Assembly (NCBI GenBank): GCA_003151155.1
Contig: PLWX01000121.1
Location: forward strand, 17,754-61,076
DNA: 43,323 nt
Direction: 5' to 3'
Source: Acidobacteriaceae bacterium
GTDB taxonomy: Bacteria > Acidobacteriota > Terriglobia > Terriglobales > Acidobacteriaceae
Shown: positions 27,398 to 35,963 of the stretch, piece after piece
Position numbering within the stretch: the stretch's first letter is position 1
How the letters are laid out: every line of letters begins with the position of its first letter
Notes under the pieces: generated by a model
What the model saw: the letters and a program-made list of their open reading frames with translations, nothing else
The model's database searches: none
Told to the model about the DNA's origin: nothing
Program-made: the position numbers and the translations under genes

Positions 27398-29362
27398 ATG
27401 AGCCAGACAGTAGTCGAAAAAATCGCACAGTTGCACATGTCTGAGGGCCCGAAGCGCAAGCTGCGTGCGGGCGACTTCCTCTCCATTCGGCCGCACCACG
27501 TCATGACACACGACAACACCTCAGCGGTGCTGAAGAAGTTCAAAGCGATTGGTGCGACGAAGGTGAAGAATCCACGCCAGCCGGTGTTTGCGCTGGATCA
27601 CGATATCCAGAACACCGCAGAAGAGAATCTCAAGAAATACCGCAGCATCGAGACCTTTGCGCAGGCGCAGGGGATCGATTTCTACGTGGCCGGTACTGGT
27701 ATCGGTCACCAGATCATGGTGGAGCGCGGTTACGTAGTTCCGGCCTCGCTGGTGGTCGCCTCCGACTCACATTCGAATATGTATGGCGCACTGGGAGCGA
27801 TAGGTACGCCTATCGTACGTACAGATGCCGCTGCAATTTGGGCAACCGGGGAGTTCTGGTGGTCGATTCCGCGCACCATCCAGGTTGTGCTCGAAGGAAA
27901 GTTGCAACCCGGCGTCAGCGGGAAAGACGTCATCATTACGCTCTGTGGCCTGTACAACAAAGACGAGGTGCTGAACGCCGCACTGGAGTTCGCGGGATCC
28001 GGCGTGCATACCCTCGGTATGGATGATCGTTTTTCAATCGCCAACATGACGACCGAATGGGGCGCCTTAGTCGGATGGTTCCCCGTAGACCAGGTGACGA
28101 TCAGCTACCTGCGCCAGCGGCACGCGATCCATCATTGGCAAGGAAACGAGAAGTTTACCGAAGACGATCTGCTGCGTTGGGCGCGAGCGCCGCTTGGGCC
28201 CGATCATGATGCGCAATACGCCGCAAAGATCGAACTGGACCTTTCGCAGGTAACACCTCATGTCTCCGGCCCGGACACCGTGCAGGTTATGCAATCGGTG
28301 GCGCAGATCGAGGAGAAGAGGATTCCTATCCAGAGGGCATACCTAGTTTCCTGTGTGAACTCGCGTCTGTCGGACTTAGAAGCCGCCGCCCGTGTGCTTA
28401 ATGGAAAGAAAGTCGCTGCAGGCGTGCACTTCTACGTGGCGCCAGCTTCCAGCCAGGTGCAGGAAGAAGCTGAGAAACGCGGCATTTGGAAGACCCTGCT
28501 TGATGCCGGAGGAGTCGCGTTGCCGGCGGGTTGCGGTCCGTGCATCGGTCTTGGAACTGGACTGCTGGAGGCGGGCGAAGTTGGCATCAGCGCTACCAAC
28601 CGAAACTTCAAAGGCCGCATGGGATCGCGCGATGCGCAATGCTACCTTGCAAGTCCCGAAGTCGTAGCGGCGAGCGCTATTGCCGGGTATATTACCGGAC
28701 CGGTCCACTTTTCCCATGCCAATCCGAATATCCGCTTCACCGAATTCTTGCCCGCCACGAGCAGTGCCGAGAAGGTTGCGATTCTCGAAGGCTTCCCCGA
28801 ATCGGTCAAGGGACGACTGGTTTTCCTGCCGCAAGACAACTTGAACACTGACGGCATTTACGGCAAAGACTATACCTATCGCGAAGACATGACCCCGGCC
28901 ATGATGGCGAAGGTTGTGATGGAGAATTATGATCCCGAATTCTCGTCGCACGTCGCAGCCGGCGACGTGATTGTCGGTGGCTCCAACTTCGGGACCGGCT
29001 CCAGCCGTGAGCAGGCTGTGACCGCGCTAAAAGCGAAAGGTATTCCACTAGTCATCGCCAGCAGCTTTTCGCAAACCTATTTGCGCAACGCTTTCAACAA
29101 TGGCTTCCTGTGTATCGAGACGCCGGAATTTGTCGGAAAGATGAAAGCTCGGTTTGCGGAAGCGTTAGCCAATAAGGAAAAGACCATCATTCCCGGCGAG
29201 GAAATCGAAATCGATTTCGCATCTAGCGTTTTGCACTATGCAGGCGAAAGTTACACCTTCCCGGCGTTGGGCAGCGTGCCGCAATCGCTGGTGATCGCGG
29301 GTGGCGTCGAAAATCTGGTGGCGCAGCGACTCGGTCTTCATGCCGAGGCTGTAGCGAAATAA
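27398..29362 (+). CDS. Aconitase/isopropylmalate dehydratase-family enzyme, fused form
   Basis: This 654-residue Fe-S hydro-lyase carries the large-subunit domains (1-430) and the swivel small-subunit domain (about 490-654) in one chain. The cluster cysteines Cys319 (SCVNSR), Cys379 and Cys382 (GCGPCIGLGTG) are intact. SDSHSNMYGALGA near 121 and FKGRMGSRDAQCYLASP are further signatures. The swivel loop GGSNFGTGSSREQA carries the substrate arginine. The sequence style is closer to LeuC/LeuD and homoaconitase than to the roughly 890-residue TCA aconitase. It should isomerise a 2-hydroxy to a 3-hydroxy tricarboxylic acid through the alkene. It lies nine bases after the PrpD-family gene and has a GAGG ribosome site. 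Confidence 0.92.
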   Translation: MSQTVVEKIAQLHMSEGPKRKLRAGDFLSIRPHHVMTHDNTSAVLKKFKAIGATKVKNPRQPVFALDHDIQNTAEENLKKYRSIETFAQAQGIDFYVAGTGIGHQIMVERGYVVPASLVVASDSHSNMYGALGAIGTPIVRTDAAAIWATGEFWWSIPRTIQVVLEGKLQPGVSGKDVIITLCGLYNKDEVLNAALEFAGSGVHTLGMDDRFSIANMTTEWGALVGWFPVDQVTISYLRQRHAIHHWQGNEKFTEDDLLRWARAPLGPDHDAQYAAKIELDLSQVTPHVSGPDTVQVMQSVAQIEEKRIPIQRAYLVSCVNSRLSDLEAAARVLNGKKVAAGVHFYVAPASSQVQEEAEKRGIWKTLLDAGGVALPAGCGPCIGLGTGLLEAGEVGISATNRNFKGRMGSRDAQCYLASPEVVAASAIAGYITGPVHFSHANPNIRFTEFLPATSSAEKVAILEGFPESVKGRLVFLPQDNLNTDGIYGKDYTYREDMTPAMMAKVVMENYDPEFSSHVAAGDVIVGGSNFGTGSSREQAVTALKAKGIPLVIASSFSQTYLRNAFNNGFLCIETPEFVGKMKARFAEALANKEKTIIPGEEIEIDFASSVLHYAGESYTFPALGSVPQSLVIAGGVENLVAQRLGLHAEAVAK

Positions 29363-29381
29363 CAATTTCATAGGAGAATTT

Positions 29382-30593
29382 ATGGCTCGTCCAACAATCG
29401 TTACCATGCCCGGAGACGGAATCGGCAACCAGGTTTTGCCAGAGGCAATTCGTGTCCTGGAAGCCGTCGGCTTCGAGGCGGATTACGTGCACGCCGATAT
29501 CGGTTGGGAGTGCTGGTGCAACGAAGGCAACGCGCTTCCGCAGCGCACCATTGATCTTCTGCGCAGCCATAAGCTTGGCTTGTTCGGCGCCATCACCAGC
29601 AAACCGAAGAAGGCCGCTGATGCGGAGTTGAAGCCCGAACTTCGCGGCAAAGGTTTCTCGTACTTCAGCCCCATCGTTACCATGCGCCAGCTCTTCAACC
29701 TGGACGTCTGCATGCGGCCTTGTCTCTCGTTCCCAGGCAATCCGCTGAACTTCATCCGTAAGAAGCCGGCAGGCGGTTACGAAGAGCCACTCGTCAACGT
29801 CGTTGTATTCCGCCAGAATACGGAAGGCCTTTATGCGGGAGTGGAATGGACGAACCCTCCGGCAAACGTCCGCGACGCGCTGGCGACGCACTCTAAGTTC
29901 AAGGCTTTTGCCGCTACGCCCGGAGAGGACCTCGCGATTTCGGTACGCATCATTACTCGCAAGAACGCCCGGCGCATCTGCCAAGCGGCCTTCCAGCACG
30001 CTCGCACGTTCGGATACAAGAGTGTGACCATCTGCGAGAAGCCTAACGTCCTCCGCGAGACCAGCGGCATGATGGAAGAAGTTGCCAAGCAGGTGCAGAA
30101 GGAATATGCGGAGATTCAATTGTGGTCCACCAACATCGATGCGCAGACGATGTGGCTCACGAAGAATCCCGAAGACTACGGCGTGATCGTGGCCAGCAAT
30201 CTTTTTGGTGACGTGATCTCCGACGCTTTCGCTGGGCTCGTCGGCGGGCTGGGATTCGCTGCCAGCGGGAATATCGGGGATGAAGTCGCCGTATTTGAGC
30301 CGACGCACGGTTCAGCTCCAAAGTATGCGGAACTCCAACCCTCGATCGTGAATCCGATCGCGATGATTCTGTCCGCGGCGATGATGCTCGATCACATCGG
30401 CGAAGACGAGAAGGCGAATCGTATCCGCAAGGCCATTGCCGCTGTGATTGCCGAAGGCAAGGTGCGTACCTACGACATGATGCGCTTCTCGGGCGGACCG
30501 AAGTCGATCGAGATGGGCGCAGCTTCCACTACGCAGATGACAGACGCGATTTTGGCGCGCGTTGAGGTCGCGATCGCGGCCGGCGCTCGTTAA
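29382..30593 (+). CDS. Isocitrate/isopropylmalate dehydrogenase-family enzyme
   Basis: This 403-residue beta-decarboxylating dehydrogenase has MPGDGIGNQVLPEA at the N-terminus, NTEGLYAGVEW, EKPNVLRETSG with the catalytic Lys, and the metal-binding ASNLFGDVISDAFAGLVGG. The coenzyme motif HGSAPKY (residues 309-315) has Lys-Tyr like the NADP-specific E. coli isocitrate dehydrogenase (Lys344-Tyr345), so NADP use is likely. The phosphate/substrate loop reads SPIVTMRQLFNLDVCMRP and lacks the classical isocitrate SxN spacing, so the substrate may not be isocitrate. A ribosome site (AGGAG) precedes ATG 29382. It is the fourth gene of the operon. A hairpin follows it. Confidence 0.92.
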   Translation: MARPTIVTMPGDGIGNQVLPEAIRVLEAVGFEADYVHADIGWECWCNEGNALPQRTIDLLRSHKLGLFGAITSKPKKAADAELKPELRGKGFSYFSPIVTMRQLFNLDVCMRPCLSFPGNPLNFIRKKPAGGYEEPLVNVVVFRQNTEGLYAGVEWTNPPANVRDALATHSKFKAFAATPGEDLAISVRIITRKNARRICQAAFQHARTFGYKSVTICEKPNVLRETSGMMEEVAKQVQKEYAEIQLWSTNIDAQTMWLTKNPEDYGVIVASNLFGDVISDAFAGLVGGLGFAASGNIGDEVAVFEPTHGSAPKYAELQPSIVNPIAMILSAAMMLDHIGEDEKANRIRKAIAAVIAEGKVRTYDMMRFSGGPKSIEMGAASTTQMTDAILARVEVAIAAGAR

Positions 30594-30608
30594 ATGTTGC
30601 GGTGACCG

Positions 30609-30645
30609 AAGAGCCCCGGATGCCAAACCGCTCCGGGGCTTTTCA
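30609..30645 (+). terminator. Terminator-like hairpin inside the operon
   Basis: AGCCCCGGA / TCCGGGGCT (9-bp perfect stem, 30612-30620 and 30632-30640, extended by A-T pairs) with an 11-base loop is followed by TTTTC. It lies between the dehydrogenase stop and ATG 30660, with only about 15 bases left before the next gene. It may lower expression of the citrate-lyase genes or stabilise the upstream message. Confidence 0.65.
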
Positions 30646-30659
30646 GAAAGACGGGATGT

Positions 30660-31883
30660 ATGGCAACGGCGGTGACAACCGTTCGCGGAGAGGCGGGACG
30701 ACAGGGGAAAGACGTACGCTCCGATCTCCACGTGGCCTTCGAGCCGCGAAAGTCTGGTGGCATCGAGATTGACCTGCAGTCACGCGTCGCCATCTACTAT
30801 GGCGAGAATATTCGGCAGCAGGCACAGCAGGTACTCGCGCAACTCGGTGTCGAGCACGGCTATCTCAAGATCACGGATGAGGGCGCGCTGCCTTTCGCGA
30901 TCGCTGCTCGTATTGAGACGGCGATAAAACGGACGGGGCTTGCCATTACGCGCCGCGCTCTGCCTGCGGCCCTGCCGCTGCCAAGCCCGTCCCCGAAAGA
31001 TAGATTACGTCGTTCGCGTCTCTATCTTCCCGGCAACGAGCCAAAATACTTCATCAACGCCGGCTTGCATGCTCCCGATGCCGTGATTCTCGATCTGGAA
31101 GACTCGGTGCACGCCGCCGAGAAAGATGCCGCCCGGTTGATGGTTCGTAACGCTCTGCTTGCGGTCGATTTTCTCGCCGCGGAGCGCATGGTTCGAATCA
31201 ACCAGCTGCCGCTGGGGCTTGCGGACTTGGAAGAAATCATCCCGCAGTCACCTGACCTCATCCTGATACCCAAGGCCGAAACCATCGAGCAGGTCACCGA
31301 AGTCGATGGCCGGATCACTGCGATCTGTGAACGCGAAGACATCCATCGACCGATTTGGCTGATGCCAATTCTTGAATCCGCCCTCGGCATAGAGAACGCC
31401 TTTGCGATCGCCAAAGCCTCGCCACGCAACTGTGCACTAACGATCGGGCTTGAGGATTACACCGCCGATCTCGGTGTGGTGAAAACGAAAGAGGGAAGTG
31501 AAACTCTGTACGCGCGTCAGCGCCTGGTCAACGCAGCCCGTGCAGCGGGCCTTGCGGCCATCGATTCTGTCTTTGGAGATGCTGGTGATATGGAAGGCCT
31601 CAAAGCATGGGGTGAACGTTCGCGCGCCATGGGTTTTGAAGGCATGGGATGTATCCATCCTCTTCAGGTGCGGGTGATTCACGAAGCGTTCGCGCCCACC
31701 AGCATTGAGATTGAGAAAGCCCTCAAGATTGTTGCTGCCTTTGAGGAAGCACGGAAGTTGGGGCTTGGCGTAGTCTCGCTCGGATCGAAGATGATTGATC
31801 CGCCGGTGGTGCATCGTGCCCTCAAACTTGTGGAACGTGCACGGACGATGGGACTAGTTCCCGTGATGGAGGAACTTAAATGA
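30660..31883 (+). CDS. Citrate lyase acyl carrier (CitD) - beta subunit (CitE) fusion
   Basis: This 407-residue protein joins two citrate lyase subunits. Residues 1-95 match CitD: FEPRKSGGIEIDLQS contains Ser32 at the position of the serine that carries the phosphoribosyl-dephospho-CoA group, followed by YGENIRQQAQQVLAQLGV and DEGALPFAIAARIE. From about residue 116 it is CitE: RRSRLYLPGNEP, DAVILDLEDSV, RINQLPLG, GLEDYTADLGV, and the CitE-specific ending GLGVVSLGSKMIDPPVVHRA. CitE cleaves the citryl thioester into acetyl-S-carrier and oxaloacetate. The separate CitD and CitE of enterobacteria are about 98 and 300 residues, so the sum fits. The stop overlaps citF as ATGA. Confidence 0.9.
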   Translation: MATAVTTVRGEAGRQGKDVRSDLHVAFEPRKSGGIEIDLQSRVAIYYGENIRQQAQQVLAQLGVEHGYLKITDEGALPFAIAARIETAIKRTGLAITRRALPAALPLPSPSPKDRLRRSRLYLPGNEPKYFINAGLHAPDAVILDLEDSVHAAEKDAARLMVRNALLAVDFLAAERMVRINQLPLGLADLEEIIPQSPDLILIPKAETIEQVTEVDGRITAICEREDIHRPIWLMPILESALGIENAFAIAKASPRNCALTIGLEDYTADLGVVKTKEGSETLYARQRLVNAARAAGLAAIDSVFGDAGDMEGLKAWGERSRAMGFEGMGCIHPLQVRVIHEAFAPTSIEIEKALKIVAAFEEARKLGLGVVSLGSKMIDPPVVHRALKLVERARTMGLVPVMEELK

Positions 31884-33451
31884 GCAGCCATCCCAAACTC
31901 GCACCGGAATTTGTTCGCAATGCCGCTGGACGTCTCGTGCCCAGCGTCGTCAATGGCGTCCCGCAGGTGCCGTTCATGGGGGTGGGAAAGTATCGGCCGG
32001 AAGGTCGCAAAGCCGCGCCGCCGATCCGCACTGCGCTCGACTATCCTGCGAATGGCGATAAGCGCCTGCCCAACATTGAGGCGGCGTTACGCAAATGTGG
32101 ACTGCGCGATGGCATGACCATCTCTTCGCATCACCATCTGCGCGATGGTGACCATGTCGCCCTCGATGTCCTGCAGACGGTGGCACGCATGGGCGTGAAG
32201 AATCTTCGCTGGTTTCCCAGCGCCTCGTTCCCATCGCAAGCCCCGGTGATTGAACTGATGAAGGCCGGTGTCGTCCACCACATTGAAGGCAGCATGAACG
32301 GCCCACTTGGCGATTACTGCACCCAAGGCCAGATGGCCGGCATGGGTGTGCTGCGCTCGCATGGCGGACGTTTCCAGGCAATCCAGGACGGAGAAGTGCA
32401 TATCGACATCGCTGTGATTGCCGCGCCCTCGGCCGACATGTTTGGCAACGCCGACGGTTCGCATGGCAAAAGCGCCTGCGGTTCGCTCGGCTTTGCCCTC
32501 GCCGATTCCATGTATGCCGACCGCGTCGTCGTCGTGACCGACGATCTCGTGCCGTTTCCCTGTGTGCCGTGGCAGATCCAGGGCAATAATGTGGACTACG
32601 TCGTCGAAGTTGCGAGTATCGGCGATCCAGCCAAGATCGTCAGCGGCACCACGCAGATCACGCGCTCGCCCGATCGTCTACGTATCAGCGAACTGGTTGC
32701 GCAATTTCTCAAAGTCAGCGGCATCCTTCGCGATGGATTCTCCTTCCAGGCTGGTGCGGGAGGCATTGCATTGGCTTTCGTGCAATATCTCAAGCCGATG
32801 ATGAAAGAAGCCGGTATCGCTGCGAGTTTCGTGCGCGGAGGCTCGACCAAGGTGCTCGTCGAATTGTTGCAGGAAGGCCTAACTAAGTACATCCTCGATG
32901 GCCAGACCTTCGATCTCGATGCGGTTCGCTCGATGGCCGAGAATCCACATCACGTCGCGACCTCGCCCTTCACCTCGTACAACTATCACGGCAAGGGAAA
33001 CTTCGCTTCCATGGTTGACGCCTGCATCCTCGGCGCGACCGAAGTCGACGTGAACTTCAATGCAAACGTGGTTACGCATTCCGACGGTCGCCTTCTCCAC
33101 GGCATTGGCGGATGGCAGAATTGTCTCGCCTCGCGCTGCACTATCCTTGCCCTGCCCGCCTTCCGCGATCGCATTCCAGTGGTCGTCGATGAAGTCACCA
33201 CTCTCACCGGTCCCGGAGAACTGGTCGATGTGATCGTCACCGAACGTGCTATCGCCATCAACCCTCGCCGCACCGATCTGCTCGCGACAGTAAAGGGCTC
33301 CAAGCTTCCCATTTGCGATATTCGAGAGCTAAAGAAAGAAATCGAAATGATTTGCGGAGGAATTCCTGAAAAAGCAAAGCGAAGTGATCGTGCGGCTGCT
33401 GTCGTCAAATGGGTAGACGGGACGGTACTCGACACCGTATGGGCAACTTAG
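31880..33451 (+). CDS. citF: Citrate lyase alpha subunit CitF
   Basis: This 523-residue protein is homologous along its length to the citrate lyase alpha subunit, the CoA-transferase-like part that exchanges acetyl for citryl on the carrier. Matching regions are GLRDGMTISSHHHLRDGD, SHGGRFQAIQDGEVHIDIAVIAAPSADMFGNADG, KSACGSLGFALADSMYADRV, QAGAGGIALAFVQYL and TGPGELVDVIVTERAIAINPRR. It overlaps the CitD-CitE gene by four bases, so the subunits are made together. No citC (acetate:lyase ligase), citX or citG (prosthetic-group synthesis) gene is present in the window, so maturation must be encoded elsewhere or differ. Confidence 0.92.
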   Translation: MSSHPKLAPEFVRNAAGRLVPSVVNGVPQVPFMGVGKYRPEGRKAAPPIRTALDYPANGDKRLPNIEAALRKCGLRDGMTISSHHHLRDGDHVALDVLQTVARMGVKNLRWFPSASFPSQAPVIELMKAGVVHHIEGSMNGPLGDYCTQGQMAGMGVLRSHGGRFQAIQDGEVHIDIAVIAAPSADMFGNADGSHGKSACGSLGFALADSMYADRVVVVTDDLVPFPCVPWQIQGNNVDYVVEVASIGDPAKIVSGTTQITRSPDRLRISELVAQFLKVSGILRDGFSFQAGAGGIALAFVQYLKPMMKEAGIAASFVRGGSTKVLVELLQEGLTKYILDGQTFDLDAVRSMAENPHHVATSPFTSYNYHGKGNFASMVDACILGATEVDVNFNANVVTHSDGRLLHGIGGWQNCLASRCTILALPAFRDRIPVVVDEVTTLTGPGELVDVIVTERAIAINPRRTDLLATVKGSKLPICDIRELKKEIEMICGGIPEKAKRSDRAAAVVKWVDGTVLDTVWAT

Positions 33452-33463
33452 TGAACTTTTGGT

Positions 33464-33491
33464 TTGATGCGTGGCTTCGTGCTGTTATGCT
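33464..33491 (+). promoter_or_regulatory. Putative leaderless promoter of the GlmS-like gene
   Basis: TTGATG (33464-33469), a 16-base spacer and TATGCT (33486-33491) lie just before ATG 33498. The -10 ends seven bases before the start codon and there is no Shine-Dalgarno. Confidence 0.45.
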
Positions 33492-33497
33492 TTTCTC

Positions 33498-34685
33498 ATG
33501 GCCAAAACGGAGCCACTCGAAACTAAAGTAAATCGCGAAGCTGCTCTCGCCACTCCCGTCTCCAAGGGCAGTTTTCCTCATTACATGTTGAAGGAAGTGT
33601 ACGAGCAACCGGAGGCGATTCGCGATACCTTGCGCCGTCACCTGTCGCCCGATCGGAAGCGAATCGTACTGGATTCCAGCGATCTGTCAGAATCAGATTT
33701 CGCTCGCTTCGAGCGCATTACAATCGCTGCCAGTGGCGCCAGTCGCCACGCAGGACTAGCGGGTAAGCAGATGATTGAGGAAATCGCCGGCATTGCCGTC
33801 GACGTCGATCACGCCAGCGAATACGGCAACCGCAATTTTCTCACTACCCCGGAAAACCTGGTCATTCTCATCACTCAGTCGGGTGAAACTGCGGACGTGA
33901 CGTCCGCGCAGCGGGAAGCCGTGGCAAAAGGTTCAAAGACACTGGCTCTGACCAACGTTCCAGATTCGACCGTCGCCAGAGAAGCCAATGCGGTTTTCTA
34001 TACCTACGCTGGGCGTGAGATCGCGATCCCTGCGACGAAGAGCTTTACCACCGCCCTCGCCGCGCTTTATGTGCTGGCGCTCTATCTTGCCCAATGCCGC
34101 GGCAGACTTAGTCCGGAGAAGCTCCATGCGTCCATCCAGGAACTGGAAAAGACCGCCGACCAACTCGAAGCCGCGTTGCCGGATTTCGACGCGCGCTGCA
34201 AGTTGCTGGCACGCCGCTATTTCATGGCGCACACCTTCTTCTTCTTAGGTCGCGCGGTGCATTTTCCGATTGCGTTGGAAGGCGCACTGAAGTTGAAGGA
34301 AATCTCTTACATTCACGCCGAGGGCTATCCGACCGGGGAACTTGCGCATGGGCCCACAGCGCTGCTCGAGCCATCCTTTCCAGCGGTCGTCATTGCAACC
34401 TGTGACCGCAAGGATCAGGATTCGGTCGGCCGCTACGAGAAGACCCTGGGAAATCTCAAAACCATTCGTTCCCGCTCAGAATGTGTGATCGTGATTGCCA
34501 CGGAAGGCGACACCGAAGTGCCGAAACTTAGCGATGAAGTGCTATTCGTGCCCGCTGCGGGAGAACTGCTTTCGCCAATTCTGGAGATTGTTCCTCTCCA
34601 GCTACTCGCCTATTACATAGCGATTTGGAATCATTATGACGTAGACCGCCCACGAAACCTCGTGAAGTCCGTCCAACAGGAATAG
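33498..34685 (+). CDS. GlmS-like SIS-domain isomerase without glutaminase domain
   Basis: This 395-residue protein corresponds to the isomerase half of glucosamine-6-phosphate synthase. It has GSFPHYMLKEVYEQPEAI (the usual start of that half), a first SIS domain with ITQSGETADV, and a second with EGALKLKEISYIHAEGYPTGELAHGPTAL. The closing DRPRNLVKSVQQE matches the GlmS C-terminus DxPRNLAKSVTVE. The N-terminal Cys-type amidotransferase domain is absent: ATG 33498 gives a start only about 24 residues before the isomerase. It may use ammonia, work as a deaminase/isomerase of the GlmD/AgaS sort, or pair with a separate glutaminase. It is a single-gene unit ending in a terminator. Confidence 0.88.
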   Translation: MAKTEPLETKVNREAALATPVSKGSFPHYMLKEVYEQPEAIRDTLRRHLSPDRKRIVLDSSDLSESDFARFERITIAASGASRHAGLAGKQMIEEIAGIAVDVDHASEYGNRNFLTTPENLVILITQSGETADVTSAQREAVAKGSKTLALTNVPDSTVAREANAVFYTYAGREIAIPATKSFTTALAALYVLALYLAQCRGRLSPEKLHASIQELEKTADQLEAALPDFDARCKLLARRYFMAHTFFFLGRAVHFPIALEGALKLKEISYIHAEGYPTGELAHGPTALLEPSFPAVVIATCDRKDQDSVGRYEKTLGNLKTIRSRSECVIVIATEGDTEVPKLSDEVLFVPAAGELLSPILEIVPLQLLAYYIAIWNHYDVDRPRNLVKSVQQE

Positions 34686-34713
34686 GGCAACGATAGCCCT
34701 GGTTTCTCCGCTT

Positions 34714-34745
34714 TAAGCCGCACCCGTAGTGCGGCTTAGTTTTGC
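34714..34745 (+). terminator. Terminator after the GlmS-like gene
   Basis: A perfect 10-bp stem TAAGCCGCAC / GTGCGGCTTA with loop CCGTA is followed by GTTTTG. It may also stop transcription coming from the methyltransferase pseudogene on the other strand. Confidence 0.8.
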
Positions 34746-34751
34746 CCAGAA

Positions 34752-35825
34752 TTAGGGTTTCGCTTCGTACACCAAGTTGAACGGGGTTTCTGCGGCGCGG
34801 CGAAAATGGCCGAAGCCGCCATCGTTCACGATCACTTCGCGCATTCGGCGTTCACCGGCCTGGGCCCCGAGTGCCAAGCCCACTTCTTGCGAGCGCGAAG
34901 CCGGCGTGCAGATCATAGTGGAAGCAGCGTAGATACAGGATTGAGATTGTTCTTCAGATCATCGTTGGCAAAGGGCTCGACGATCATCCACACGCCATCG
35001 GGGGCCAGGCTCTGCCGAACATGTTTTGCCGCGCCAGCCGGATCACCCATGTCGTGCAGGCAATCGAAAAATGTCACCAGGTCGTAATGCGTGCCAGGGA
35101 AGCCCTTGGCGGTCGCGACCTGGAACGAGATTCGATCGCCGACGCCTGCGCGCTTGGCGCGTTCGCGGGCCTTCTCGATCGAAGCCTGGTGATAGTCGAA
35201 TCCGAAGAATTTCGAATTCGGGTAGGACTGCGCCATCAGGATTGTCGAAGATCCATGCCCGCAGCCGACATCCGCCACCGTAGCGCCCTTTTCCAGCTTC
35301 TCTTTCACGCCATCGAGTGCGGGGATCCATTGCGCGACAAGATTCGCAGCATAGTTCGGCCGGAAAAATCGCTCGGTTCCTTCGAAAAGAGAGGGATGAT
35401 GCTCGTGCCACCCCACCCCTCCGCCGGAACGAAAAGCCTCCGTCACCTTTGTGCTCATCCTTGAACATCGACGACACAATCTGGAATGCGCCTGGAATGT
35501 ATGCGGGACTATCCTCCTGGGCCAGCGCAAACGCCTGTTCCGGCGACAGGCTGAAGTGATGGTTTTCTTCGTGATAACGAACGTACCCGGCCGCTGCCAT
35601 GGCATTCAGCCATTCGCGCACGTAGCGTTCCTCGGTCGCGGTTAGAGCCGCAAGTTCGGCGGCGCTAATCGGGTGCCCCGCCGCATCCATAGCCCGATAC
35701 AGACCCAGTTGGTCGCCGACGAGAACGAGGACGGCGCTCATCGATGCTCCCAGGTCGCCTACAAACTTCTGCATGAATTTGTCGAGTTCCTGCATGTCGA
35801 TTTTAGGAGCGGGAGCAGTTGCCAT
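34752..35825 (-). pseudogene. SAM-dependent methyltransferase (Rv2258c-like) broken by two frame changes
   Basis: Read on the minus strand from ATG 35825 (ribosome site GAGGTGAT), the gene encodes an N-terminal winged-helix/dimerisation domain ending in VSSMFKDEHK. Then an extra base in an AAA run near 35449-35453 shifts the frame. The second frame resumes VTEAFRSGGGVGWHEHHPS and carries the SAM motif VADVGCGHGSS and FDCLHDMGDP, up to VEPFANDDLKNNLNPV. Near 34925-34935 about 7-10 bases seem to be missing. A third frame then continues YAASTMICTPASRSQEVG to the normal end VYEAKP and a TAA at 34752. The three pieces together give about 355 residues, the normal family length. Two independent lesions favour a true pseudogene, although assembly error is possible. 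Confidence 0.85.
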
Positions 35826-35963
35826 GGATCACCTCGCGACGAGATTTCTTGTAAGTAGAACTTGGAGTCAGCCATTGGGATCGGGAAGGAAGTGCCGGGC
35901 AGGGAGTTTACCGCACTCCGCAGATCTTCACTCAAAATTGCAGACCCTTGGAATTCGGGCAAC

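Noticed and set aside
25976..29362. Ordinary methylcitrate cycle (prpD plus acnD)
   Set aside because: No PrpC or PrpB homologue is present, the aconitase is of the short fused LeuCD type, and citrate lyase genes are in the operon.
35440..35460. Programmed +1 frameshift in the methyltransferase gene
   Set aside because: A second, unrelated lesion with missing bases occurs near 34930, so recoding alone cannot restore the protein.
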